A stretch of 64,000 nucleotides of DNA from Actinomycetes bacterium (GTDB lineage Bacteria; Actinomycetota; Actinomycetes; Actinomycetales; Microbacteriaceae). Positions 14,908 through 22,858 of the stretch are shown piece by piece (the first letter of the stretch is position 1; the number at the start of each line of letters is the position of its first letter). A model generated the notes under the pieces. It made no database searches. It had not been told where the DNA came from and was given only the letters and a program-made list of their open reading frames with translations. The position numbers were made by a program, and so were the translations under genes. The stretch spans positions 65,179-129,178 of the forward strand of contig JAEYZI010000095.1 of the NCBI GenBank assembly GCA_023428065.1. Reading direction: 5' to 3'.

Positions 14908-15888
14908 TCAGACCAGGCCGCGCCGCTGCCGCAGCAGCCCATTGGTGCCACCCCTCGGCACGCCGAGCAGGAACGCCGCGTACTCCCACGGGGCGGCGCC
15001 GAGCCGCACCGCGAACAGGTGCGTGCGGTGATAGAGCTCGGCGGCGTTGCGGCGCAACCACGCGCGGGCGCGCGACGGCGTCGCATCCGGCACGCTGATG
15101 GCGAGCGGCGGCACACGCGGCACGATGGGCACCGCGAGCGCCTCGAGCGGGGCGCGATCCCCCGCGAGCACCCTCTCGCGCAGGAGCCGCTGCTCGTCGT
15201 CGCGACGCGTGAGGTAGGAGCCACCCCCCACGATGGACGGCACGAGCACGACCGACCTCACGGGTGAGAGGGCGAACCGAGCACCCGCGGACCACGCGCG
15301 GTAGAGGTACTCCTGCGAGGCGACGTAGCGCAACCGCCGCGCCGACCTCCAGTCGCCGAGTCGCCGCACGAGCCCCGCGTCCATGAGCCATCTCGACGCC
15401 TGGAAGTCGCTCCCGCCGACGAGATCGAACCCCTCCGCGAGGGGAGTCGCCTCGACGACGCCCGACCAGCCCGACGGGTCGGACGCGAGCTCCCGCACGC
15501 GGTAGGCGGGCGCGATCGCCACATCCGCCCCGCTCTCGTCCATGAGCCGCGACAGGCGCTCGAGGTGGTCGGGGAACCAGAGGTCGTCGTGATTGAGCCA
15601 CGCGATGCGGGGAGCGCGCGCGAGACGCATGCCGATCGAGTTCGGCCCCGACTGGTCGCCCAGGTTGCGCTCGAGATTCACGAAGCGGATGCGCGGGTCC
15701 TCGAACGCGGCGACCGCGCGCTCCGTGTCGTCGGTGCACGCGTCGCCGACCACGAGGAGCTCCCAGTCGACGAGCGTCTGGGCGCGCACGCTCGCGATCG
15801 CGTGCGGGATGACGTTCGAGCGGTTGAAGGTCGCCATGACGATCGACACCGCGGGGCGATCGGGCGCCGCGGCCGGCACCTCCGGCAT
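14908..15888 (-). CDS. Family 2 glycosyltransferase, second
   Basis: A 326-residue GT-A enzyme: VSIVMATFNRSNVIPHAIAS at the N-terminus, LLVVGDACTDDTERAV, ERNLGDQSGPNS, LNHDDLWFPDHLERL (metal motif near residue 100) and SQEYLYRAW near 205. The C-terminal 80 residues are basic and helical without clear membrane spans. It converges on the cupin gene with no gap. The start is uncertain: ATG at 15888 or GTG at 15933, the latter 5 bp past the lpdA stop and suggesting co-transcription with it. Sugar specificity unknown. Confidence 0.8.
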   Translation of the reverse strand: MPEVPAAAPDRPAVSIVMATFNRSNVIPHAIASVRAQTLVDWELLVVGDACTDDTERAVAAFEDPRIRFVNLERNLGDQSGPNSIGMRLARAPRIAWLNHDDLWFPDHLERLSRLMDESGADVAIAPAYRVRELASDPSGWSGVVEATPLAEGFDLVGGSDFQASRWLMDAGLVRRLGDWRSARRLRYVASQEYLYRAWSAGARFALSPVRSVVLVPSIVGGGSYLTRRDDEQRLLRERVLAGDRAPLEALAVPIVPRVPPLAISVPDATPSRARAWLRRNAAELYHRTHLFAVRLGAAPWEYAAFLLGVPRGGTNGLLRQRRGLV

Positions 15889-15938
15889 CGGCAGGCGCCG
15901 CCGATGACGGACGGGGGCGAGGGAGCGGCGCACGCGTC

Positions 15939-17375
15939 TCAGCCCACGATGTGCATGGCGCGGGCGGCATCCGTGACGGCGCCGGAGAGGGACGGGTACA
16001 CCGAGAAGGCACGCGCGAGCTGGTCGACCGTGAGGCGGTGCTCGACCGCGAGCGCGATCGGCAGGATGAGGTCGGAGGCCTTGGGCGCGACGACGACGCC
16101 GCCGATGACGGTGCCCGAGCCCGTGCGCGCGAAGAGCTTGACGAAGCCGTCCTTGATGCCCTCCATCTTCGCGCGCGGGTTCGAGGCGAGCGGCAGCTTG
16201 TAGATCTCGCCCTGCGCGAGGCCGTCCTCGATCTGCTTCTGCGACCAGCCGACCGTCGCGACCTCGGGGTGCGTGAAGATGTTGCTCGTCACGTTGCGCA
16301 GCTCGGTGGGGTTCACGGCGTCGCCCATCGCGTGGAAGACGGCCGTGCGCCCCTGCATCGAGGCGACGGAGGCGAGGGGCAGGAAGTCGCTGCAGTCGCC
16401 GACGCCGTAGATCATGGGCATCGAGGTGCGCGCGACGCGGTTGACGCGGATGTGACCCGACTCGGTGAGCTGCACGCCCGCCTCCTCGAGCCCGAGGCCC
16501 GCGGTGTTGGGAACCGAGCCGACGGCGAGCAGGCAGTGCGAACCCTCGACCGTGCGGCCGTCGGCGAGCGTCACGACGACGCCGTCGCCGGAGCGTTCGA
16601 CCGACTGCATGCGCGACTTCGAGAGCACCGTCATGCCGCCGCGCACGAAGACGTTCTCGATGACGCGGGCGGCATCCGCGTCCTCGCCCGGGAGCACCTG
16701 CTCGCGGCTCGAGACGAGGGTGACCTGCGCGCCGAGCGCGAGATAGGCGGATGCGAACTCCGCACCCGTGACGCCGGAGCCGACGACGACGAGGTGCTCG
16801 GGCACCTCGTCGAGGTTGTAGAGCTGGGTCCAGGTGAGGATGCGCTTGCCGTCGGGCTTCGCGCTCGGCAGCACGCGGGGGCTCGAGCCGACCGCGACGA
16901 CGAGGGTGTCGGCGACGATCTCGTCGAAGTCGACGCGCTTCTTGCCCTTGCCGGTCGAGACGACGAGCCGGTCGGGGCCGTCGAGGCGACCGTCGCCCGC
17001 GACGATCCGCACGCCCGCCTTGAGCAGCTGCGACTTCATGTCCTCCGACTGCTGGCGCGCGAGCAGCATGAGCCGCTGGTTGACGGCGGCGAGGTTGACG
17101 GTGACCTCGGGACGCACGGCGCGGCCGGACTCGGTGCGCGTGAAGAACTGCACCCCCAGGTCGGCCGCCTGACCGACGTCGGTCGCGGCACCCGCCGTCG
17201 CGATGAGCGACTTCGACGGCACGACGTCGGTGAGCACCGCGGCGCCCCCGACGCCCGCGCGCTCGACGAGGGTGACCTCGGCGCCGAGCTGCGCTCCCGT
17301 GAGGGCGGCCTCGTACCCGCCCGGCCCCCCTCCGAGGACGGCGATGCGTTGGGTCCGCTCGAACTCGTAGGGCAT
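15939..17375 (-). CDS. lpdA: NAD(P)H-quinone dehydrogenase of the flavoprotein disulfide reductase family (LpdA-like)
   Basis: FAD enzyme, 478 residues, with GGGPGGYEAALTGAQLGA (FAD), VVGSGVTGAEFASAYLALG (NADPH) and GVGDCSDFLPLAS (FAD) and a dimerisation domain closing with HPEVATVGW and YPSLSGAVTDAA. The usual redox cysteine pair is absent: the region reads GVGGAAVLTDVVPSKSLI where dihydrolipoamide dehydrogenases have CLNxGCIPSK. It therefore cannot act on lipoamide and most likely reduces quinones, as described for LpdA (Rv3303c) of M. tuberculosis. Divergent from pnp, as in mycobacteria. Confidence 0.88.
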   Translation of the reverse strand: MPYEFERTQRIAVLGGGPGGYEAALTGAQLGAEVTLVERAGVGGAAVLTDVVPSKSLIATAGAATDVGQAADLGVQFFTRTESGRAVRPEVTVNLAAVNQRLMLLARQQSEDMKSQLLKAGVRIVAGDGRLDGPDRLVVSTGKGKKRVDFDEIVADTLVVAVGSSPRVLPSAKPDGKRILTWTQLYNLDEVPEHLVVVGSGVTGAEFASAYLALGAQVTLVSSREQVLPGEDADAARVIENVFVRGGMTVLSKSRMQSVERSGDGVVVTLADGRTVEGSHCLLAVGSVPNTAGLGLEEAGVQLTESGHIRVNRVARTSMPMIYGVGDCSDFLPLASVASMQGRTAVFHAMGDAVNPTELRNVTSNIFTHPEVATVGWSQKQIEDGLAQGEIYKLPLASNPRAKMEGIKDGFVKLFARTGSGTVIGGVVVAPKASDLILPIALAVEHRLTVDQLARAFSVYPSLSGAVTDAARAMHIVG

Positions 17376-17438
17376 ACCTCGATTCTCGCGCATCCGCGGG
17401 CCGGATTCCCGCGCCCGCCACGGCCGCGTCGGGGCTCG

Positions 17439-17444
17439 TAGAGT
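17439..17444 (+). promoter_or_regulatory. -10 element of pnp
   Basis: TAGAGT lies 6 bp before the pnp ATG (leaderless). The 75-bp gap to the divergent lpdA gene holds no other clear element. Confidence 0.5.
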
Positions 17445-17450
17445 GAGGGG

Positions 17451-18278
17451 ATGCACATCGAGCATCCCCTCGACGGCGAGGACGTGGATCCGTTCGCCGT
17501 CGCACGCATCGCGGCCGAGCAACTCGCGGAGGCCACGGGCGTCGAGAAGCACGACATCGCCCTCACGCTGGGCTCCGGATGGGCGAAGGCGGCCGACCTG
17601 ATCGGCGAGACCGTCGCGACGGTGCCGGCGACCGACATCTACGGCTTCAGCGCCCCCGCCCTCGCCGGGCACGTCGGCACGCTGCGCAGCATCCTCCTGC
17701 CGAACGGCAAGCGCGCCCTCGTGATCGGCGCGCGCACCCATTTCTACGAGGGCCACGGCGTGCGCCGCGTCGTGCACTCGGTGCGCACGGCCGCCGCCGC
17801 GGGCGCCACGACGATGATCCTCACGAACGGCGCGGGCGGCATCAAGGAGCACTGGACGCCCGGCACGCCCGTGCTCATCAGCGACCACATCAACCTCACG
17901 GCGGCGTCGCCCCTCGAGGGTGCGACCTTCGTCGACCTCACCGACCTCTACTCGCCGCGGCTGCGCGAACTCGCGCGGAGCATCCAGCCCGACCTCGACG
18001 AGGGCGTCTACGTGCAGTTCCGGGGCCCCCAGTACGAGACACCCGCCGAGGTGCGGATGGCGCGGACGATCGGCGGCCACATCGTGGGCATGTCGACGGC
18101 GCTCGAGGCCATCGCCGCACGCCAGGCGGGCATGGAGATCCTCGGCTTCTCGCTCATCACCAATCTCGCGGCCGGCATCTCGCCCGTGCCCCTCAGCCAC
18201 GCCGAGGTGCTCCAGGCCGGCAAGGACGCCGAGCCGGTGATCTCCGAGCTGCTCGCGCGCGTCGTGGCGGCGATCTGA
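17451..18278 (+). CDS. pnp: Purine nucleoside phosphorylase (trimeric type)
   Basis: Splits inosine and guanosine with phosphate into base and ribose-1-phosphate. The 275-residue protein matches the trimeric class: ALTLGSGWAKAADL, IGARTHFYEGHGVRRV with the phosphate/base His near residue 100, LTNGAGGIKE, QFRGPQYETPAEVRM and VGMSTALEAIAARQAGMEILGFSLITNLAAG. The ATG at 17451 has TAGAGT just upstream. It overlaps the following mutase by 1 bp (TGATG), tying ribose-1-phosphate production to a mutase. Confidence 0.93.
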   Translation: MHIEHPLDGEDVDPFAVARIAAEQLAEATGVEKHDIALTLGSGWAKAADLIGETVATVPATDIYGFSAPALAGHVGTLRSILLPNGKRALVIGARTHFYEGHGVRRVVHSVRTAAAAGATTMILTNGAGGIKEHWTPGTPVLISDHINLTAASPLEGATFVDLTDLYSPRLRELARSIQPDLDEGVYVQFRGPQYETPAEVRMARTIGGHIVGMSTALEAIAARQAGMEILGFSLITNLAAGISPVPLSHAEVLQAGKDAEPVISELLARVVAAI

Positions 18279-19945
18279 TGGCCGCGGCCGCCGATCCCGT
18301 CGAGGCCGCGCGCGCGTGGGCGGAGCAGGACCCCGACGAGGTCACCCGCGCCCAGCTCGAGGCGCTGCTCGCGCGCACCGACGCGGGCGATCCGGATGCG
18401 CGCGCGGAGCTCGCCACCCGGTTCTCGGGGCGCCTCACCTTCGGCACGGCCGGCCTCCGGGGCGAGCTCGGCGCCGGCCCCCTGCGCATGAACCGCGTGC
18501 TCGTGGCGCAGGCGGCGGCGGGGCTCGCGGCCTACCTGCTCGCGCGGGGAGAGCACCCGAGCGTCGTCATCGGCTACGACGGCCGCCGCAACTCCGATGT
18601 CTTCGCGCGCGACACGGCGGAGATCATGGCGGGCGCGGGCGTCCGCGCCATCCTGCTCCCGCGGCTCCTGCCCACCCCCGTGCTCGCGTTCGCGGTGCGC
18701 CACCTCGACACGAGCGCGGGCGTCATGGTGACCGCGAGCCACAATCCGGCATCCGACAACGGCTACAAGGTCTACCTCGGCGGCCTCGACCACGGCTCGC
18801 AGATCGTCGCACCGGCCGACGCCGAGATCCAGGCGGAGATCGTGCGCGTCGCGGAGTGCTCGATCACCGCGCTACCGCGCTCGGACGCCTACGAGATCGC
18901 GGGCGAGGAGGTCGTCGACGAGTACGTGCGCCGCACGGCGGCGCTCGTCGAGCACCCGCAACCGCTCTCCGTCGTGTACACGGCGATGCACGGGGTGGGA
19001 TGGGAGACGGCGCGGCGCGTGTTCGACGCCGCCGGGTTCCAAGGTGTCGTGTCGGTCGCCGCGCAGCAGGAGCCCGACGCCTCGTTCCCGACCGTCGACT
19101 TCCCGAACCCCGAGGAGGCGGGCGCGATGGACCTCGCGTTCGCGGCCGCGGCCGAGCTCGGCGCCGATCTCGTGATCGCGAACGACCCCGACGCCGACCG
19201 GGTCGCCGTCGGGGTGCCCGACGGCGCGGGCGGCTGGGAGCGGCTCTCCGGCAACGAGGTGGGCTGGCTGCTCGGATGGCGGGCGGCCCGGCGTGCTGCG
19301 GAGCTCGGCCTCGAGGAAGGGACGCTCGCCTGCTCGCTCGTGAGCTCCCCCGCCCTCGGCGTCGTCGCCCGCACGGAGGGACTCGACTTCGCCGAGACCC
19401 TCACCGGGTTCAAGTGGATCTCGCGCGCCGGCGGCCTCATCTACGGCTACGAGGAGGCACTCGGCTACCTCGTCGACCCCGAGAAGGTGCGCGACAAGGA
19501 CGGCATCTCCGCCGCGCTCGCGGTGCTCGCCCTGTTCTCCGAGCTGCGCGCGGCCGGCGAGAACTTCGCCGACCACCGTGCCGCGTTCGCCGAGCGCTTC
19601 GGCGCCTTCGCCTCCGGCCAGATCTCCGTGCGGGTGGCCGACCTCGCCCGGATCCCCGAGCTCATGGCCCGCCTACGGGCCGAACCGCCGCGCGAGGTGG
19701 GCGGCATCCGCGTGGAGCGGATCGACGACTTCGCGGGCGGCTTCGGCACCTTCCCGCCGAGCGACATCCTGCGCTTCCACCTCGCGGGGGGCTCGCGCGT
19801 CATCGTGCGGCCGAGCGGCACCGAACCGAAGCTCAAGTGCTACCTCGACACGCGGTGCGACGAGGGGACCGCCTCCGAGCGCCAGGCGACGGCCGCCGCC
19901 GCGCTCGCGGCGCTCGACGCGGGGATGCGGGAGCTGCTCGCCTGA
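18278..19945 (+). CDS. Alpha-D-phosphohexomutase family phospho-sugar mutase
   Basis: 555-residue enzyme with four domains: FGTAGLRGELGAG at residue 50, active-site serine loop TASHNPASDNGYKVYLGG near 150, metal loop NDPDADRVAVG near 305, sugar loop GYEEALGYL near 390, and phosphate loop RPSGTEPKLKCYLDTR near 515. The family covers phosphoglucomutase, phosphomannomutase and Pgm2-type phosphopentomutase. Start overlap with pnp (TGATG) and the absence of deoB here favour conversion of ribose-1-phosphate to ribose-5-phosphate, as proposed for PmmB next to deoD in mycobacteria; that specificity is inference. It converges with the PTS IIB gene 5 bp away. Confidence 0.88.
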   Translation: MAAAADPVEAARAWAEQDPDEVTRAQLEALLARTDAGDPDARAELATRFSGRLTFGTAGLRGELGAGPLRMNRVLVAQAAAGLAAYLLARGEHPSVVIGYDGRRNSDVFARDTAEIMAGAGVRAILLPRLLPTPVLAFAVRHLDTSAGVMVTASHNPASDNGYKVYLGGLDHGSQIVAPADAEIQAEIVRVAECSITALPRSDAYEIAGEEVVDEYVRRTAALVEHPQPLSVVYTAMHGVGWETARRVFDAAGFQGVVSVAAQQEPDASFPTVDFPNPEEAGAMDLAFAAAAELGADLVIANDPDADRVAVGVPDGAGGWERLSGNEVGWLLGWRAARRAAELGLEEGTLACSLVSSPALGVVARTEGLDFAETLTGFKWISRAGGLIYGYEEALGYLVDPEKVRDKDGISAALAVLALFSELRAAGENFADHRAAFAERFGAFASGQISVRVADLARIPELMARLRAEPPREVGGIRVERIDDFAGGFGTFPPSDILRFHLAGGSRVIVRPSGTEPKLKCYLDTRCDEGTASERQATAAAALAALDAGMRELLA

Positions 19946-19950
19946 CCGGT

Positions 19951-20223
19951 TCAGCCGAGCGCGAGCTCGAGCTTGCGCTGCAGCTCCGCGGTGTCGAAGT
20001 AGTTCTCGACGACCACGACGTCGGCGAAGGTGCGGCCGATCGTCTCGACGAACTCGGGGCTCGTGAGGATGACCTGCGCATCGTCGAGCTCTGACTGGAG
20101 CATCGAGACGTCGATCGCCACGACGCGGGCGTCGATCCCGAGCCGCTGCAGCACGCGCTCGGTGTTGATCTTCAGGATGCCGCTCGTGCCGATGCCGGCA
20201 CCGCACAGCGTGAGGATCTTCAC
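19951..20223 (-). CDS. PTS IIB subunit (ascorbate/galactitol type), orphan
   Basis: 90-residue phosphocarrier: KILTLCGAGIGTSGILK places the phospho-acceptor at Cys7, the CxxGxGTS signature of lactose/ascorbate/galactitol IIB domains. The remainder forms the single alpha/beta domain (VVAIDVSML, ILTSPEFVETIG). The GTG start overlaps the IIA gene by 4 bp. No IIC membrane permease lies in the window, so it either serves a permease encoded elsewhere or has a regulatory use. Confidence 0.82.
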   Translation of the reverse strand: MKILTLCGAGIGTSGILKINTERVLQRLGIDARVVAIDVSMLQSELDDAQVILTSPEFVETIGRTFADVVVVENYFDTAELQRKLELALG

Positions 20224-20681
20224 GAGGACGACGCCTCGAGGATGCCGCGCACCTCGTCGGCGGAGGTCGCGTCGGCGATGCGGTCGACGGCATCCGAGTC
20301 GTTGAAGATGTTCGCGATCTCGGCCACGAGCTGGAGGTGGCGTGCGCTCGACGCGCCCGCGAGGGCGAGCACGACGCGCACCGGATCGTTGTAGGGGTGC
20401 CCGAACGGCACCGGATCGGCGAGCGTCACGATCGCGAGACCGTCGCGGCGCACCGCGGGGCCCGGGCGCGCGTGGGCGAGGGCGAGACCGGGGGCGACGA
20501 CGACGTACGGCCCGTGCTCCTCGATCATGCGCACCATGTCGGTGGCGTAGCCCGCGTCGGTCGCCCCGCACGCGGTGAGGGCGCGACCCGCGAGCTCCAC
20601 CGCCTCGCGCCAGTCCTTCGCGCGGGCGCCGAGCACGACGCCCTCGTCGGGCAGCGCGGGGAGGGCCGGGAGATGGTCCAT
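20220..20681 (-). CDS. PTS IIA subunit (mannitol/ascorbate type), orphan
   Basis: 153-residue EIIA-2 domain that would receive phosphate from HPr. The phospho-acceptor is His70 in APGLALAHARPG; the following FGHPYNDPVRVVLALAGAS is family typical. It is sandwiched between adenosine deaminase (ATGA overlap) and IIB (4-bp overlap), so the three are translated together. Having no IIC nearby and being coupled to a nucleoside gene is odd; a link between sugar flux and purine salvage, or uptake through an unlinked permease, are both possible. Confidence 0.82.
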   Translation of the reverse strand: MDHLPALPALPDEGVVLGARAKDWREAVELAGRALTACGATDAGYATDMVRMIEEHGPYVVVAPGLALAHARPGPAVRRDGLAIVTLADPVPFGHPYNDPVRVVLALAGASSARHLQLVAEIANIFNDSDAVDRIADATSADEVRGILEASSS

Positions 20682-21802
20682 CAGGCGGCGCCGAACCCCT
20701 CTTCGATCAGCGCGATGAGCTCCGCGCGCTCCTCGAGCGGGAGGAACGCGGCCTCCGCGGCGTTGAGCTGGAACACGAGGAGGTCGTCCAGGTCGTAGCC
20801 GAAGGCGTCGACGAGCAGCCCGAGCTCACGCGTGAGGCTCGTGCCGCTCATGAGGCGGTTGTCGGTGTTGACGGTGACCCGGAATCCGAGCTGATAGAGC
20901 AGATCGAACGGGTGCGCCGTGAGGTCGTCGCCCCACGCCGCGATCGCGCCCGTCTGCAGGTTCGAGCTCGGGCTCGTCTCGAGCGCGATGCCGCGATCCT
21001 TGACCCACTGCGCGAGCCGGCCGAGGCTCACGTAGCTGGCCTCCTCGTCCTGCGACTCGATGGTGATGTCCTCGGCGATGCGCACGCCGTGCCCGAGGCG
21101 GAGCGCGTGGCCGTCGACGAGGGCGCTGCGGATCGACTCGAGCCCGTCGGCCTCACCCGCGTGGACGGTCACGGGGAAGCACTCGCGCGCGAGCAGGTCG
21201 AACGCCTCCGAGAAGCGGCTCGGCGGGAACCCCGCCTCGGGGCCCGCGATGTCGAAGCCGACCGCCCCGCTGTCGCGGTGGCGCAACGCGAGCTGCGCGA
21301 TCTCGGTGCCGCGGTCGAGGTGGCGCATGGCGCTCACGAGCTGTCCGACGCGGATGCTGCCGCCCGCCTCCGCGACGAGGTCGACGCCCTCGTCGAGTCC
21401 GCGCTGCACGGCTTCGACGGCCTCGTCGAGGGTCAGCCCGCGGCCGAGGTGCTGCTCGGGCGCCCAGCGGATCTCGCCCCACACGACGCCGTCGGCGGCG
21501 AGGTCCTCGACGAACTCGCGGGCGACCCTCGTGAGGCCGTCGGCGGTCTGCATGACGGCGGTCGTGAGATCGAAGGTCTTCAGATACTCGACGAGCGAGC
21601 CGGAGTCCGACTTCTCGGCGAACCACGCGGCGAGCGCGTCGGCATCCGTCGCGGGGAGTTCGAGACCGAGCGGCTCGGCGAGCTCGATGATCGTCTGCGG
21701 GCGCAGGCCCCCGTCGAGGTGATCGTGGAGCGACACCTTGGGCAGGCTCCGCAGGTCGACCCCCTCGACGACGTGGTGGTCTGCGGGCGCGGCGTCGCTC
21801 AT
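20681..21802 (-). CDS. add: Adenosine deaminase
   Basis: Converts adenosine to inosine, feeding the purine nucleoside phosphorylase encoded across the gap. The 373-residue TIM-barrel enzyme has the zinc HxH in SLHDHLDGGL at residue 25, ITVHAGE-type VTVHAGEADG near 213, catalytic region HGVRIAED, SPSSNLQTGA and NTDNRLMSGTSLTREL near 315. The ATG at 21802 is preceded by TACGCT at 6 bp on the coding strand together with GGAGG, so it may be leaderless. First gene of add-IIA-IIB. The mycobacterial cluster has add, deoA and cdd in the same neighbourhood. Confidence 0.93.
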   Translation of the reverse strand: MSDAAPADHHVVEGVDLRSLPKVSLHDHLDGGLRPQTIIELAEPLGLELPATDADALAAWFAEKSDSGSLVEYLKTFDLTTAVMQTADGLTRVAREFVEDLAADGVVWGEIRWAPEQHLGRGLTLDEAVEAVQRGLDEGVDLVAEAGGSIRVGQLVSAMRHLDRGTEIAQLALRHRDSGAVGFDIAGPEAGFPPSRFSEAFDLLARECFPVTVHAGEADGLESIRSALVDGHALRLGHGVRIAEDITIESQDEEASYVSLGRLAQWVKDRGIALETSPSSNLQTGAIAAWGDDLTAHPFDLLYQLGFRVTVNTDNRLMSGTSLTRELGLLVDAFGYDLDDLLVFQLNAAEAAFLPLEERAELIALIEEGFGAA

Positions 21803-21857
21803 GCCTCCAGCGTAGTCGGGCGACGCCCCGCGATCCTGAGCCGACGCCGAATGAACT

Positions 21858-21863
21858 TAGGCT
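21858..21863 (+). promoter_or_regulatory. -10 element of the nucleoside hydrolase gene
   Basis: TAGGCT lies 7 bp before the ATG at 21871, predicting a leaderless mRNA. The 68-bp gap also holds the divergent add promoter. Confidence 0.5.
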
Positions 21864-21870
21864 GGAATCC

Positions 21871-22818
21871 ATGCCCCGACGGATCATCCTCGACTGCGAC
21901 CCCGGCCACGACGACGCGATCGCGATGCTGCTCGCACACGGGAGCCCCGACATCGAGCTCGCGGCGGTGACGACGGTCGCGGGCAACGCCGGGATCGAGA
22001 ACGTCACCCGCAACGCCCTGTCCGTCGCACGGATCGCGGGCATCACGGGCGTGCCCTTCGCGCAGGGCGCGGGACGCCCGCTCGTGCGCGGTGTCGAGTT
22101 CGCACCCGACATCCACGGCGAGTCGGGACTCGACGGGCCCGTGCTCCCGGAGCCCGCCTTCGACCTCGACCCGCGGGGCGCCGTGCAGCTCATCATCGAC
22201 ACGGTCATGGCGTCCGAGCCCGGCGAGATCACCCTCGTGCCGACGGGGGCCCTCACCAACATCGCGCTCGCCGCACGCATCGAGCCGCGCATCGTCCCGC
22301 GCGTGCGGGAGGTCGTGCTCATGGGCGGCGGCGTCCACGTCGGCAACTGGAACGCGACGAGCGAGTTCAACATCGTCATCGACCCCGAGGCCGCGCACAT
22401 CGTCTTCAACGAGTCGTGGCCGCTCACGATGGTCGGACTCGACGTGACGCACCAGGCCCTCGCGACGCCCGAGGTGAGGGAGCGGATCGCCGCCGTCGGC
22501 ACGCGACCCGCCGTCTTCGTGGGCGAGCTGCTCGACTTCTTCGGCGCGACCTATCTCACGTCGCAGGGCTTCACCTCGCCTCCCGTGCACGACCCCGTCG
22601 CAGTCGCCTACGTCATCGACCCCTCGGTGCTCGAGGTCGTCCGGGCGCCGCTCGACGTCGAGCTCGCGGGAACGCTGACGCTCGGCATGACGGTCGCCGA
22701 CCTGCGCGCTCCGGCACCCGCGGACTGCACGACCCAGGTGTCGCTCCGCCTCGACGAGCAGCGGTTCTGGGACCTCGTGGTCGACGCGCTCGAGCGCATC
22801 GGAGACCCCGAGGCCTGA
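21871..22818 (+). CDS. Inosine/uridine-preferring nucleoside hydrolase
   Basis: Hydrolyses ribonucleosides to base and ribose. The 315-residue protein opens with IILDCDPGHDDAIAMLLA, the DxDPGxDD calcium-binding signature. It continues with TTVAGNAGIENVTRNAL, VPTGALTNIALAAR and a metal-coordinating HDPVAVAYVIDP near residue 240. The loop NWNATSEFNIVIDPEAA resembles the IU-type group. It lies between divergent add and convergent deoA, completing a set that can use purine and pyrimidine nucleosides by both hydrolysis and phosphorolysis. Base preference not certain. Confidence 0.92.
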   Translation: MPRRIILDCDPGHDDAIAMLLAHGSPDIELAAVTTVAGNAGIENVTRNALSVARIAGITGVPFAQGAGRPLVRGVEFAPDIHGESGLDGPVLPEPAFDLDPRGAVQLIIDTVMASEPGEITLVPTGALTNIALAARIEPRIVPRVREVVLMGGGVHVGNWNATSEFNIVIDPEAAHIVFNESWPLTMVGLDVTHQALATPEVRERIAAVGTRPAVFVGELLDFFGATYLTSQGFTSPPVHDPVAVAYVIDPSVLEVVRAPLDVELAGTLTLGMTVADLRAPAPADCTTQVSLRLDEQRFWDLVVDALERIGDPEA

Positions 22819-22828
22819 CCGCCCGCGG

Positions 22829-22858
22829 CCGGTCGCGCGTCAGGCGATGCGCGACCGG
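22829..22858. terminator. Hairpin between convergent nucleoside hydrolase and deoA
   Basis: CCGGTCGCGC (22829-22838) pairs exactly with 22849-22858 over a 10-nt loop that contains the deoA stop codon. No T-run, so termination strength is unclear; it would act on both strands. Confidence 0.45.

Noticed and set aside
15939..17375. Dihydrolipoamide dehydrogenase
   Set aside because: Catalytic cysteines are absent, so that reaction is not possible.
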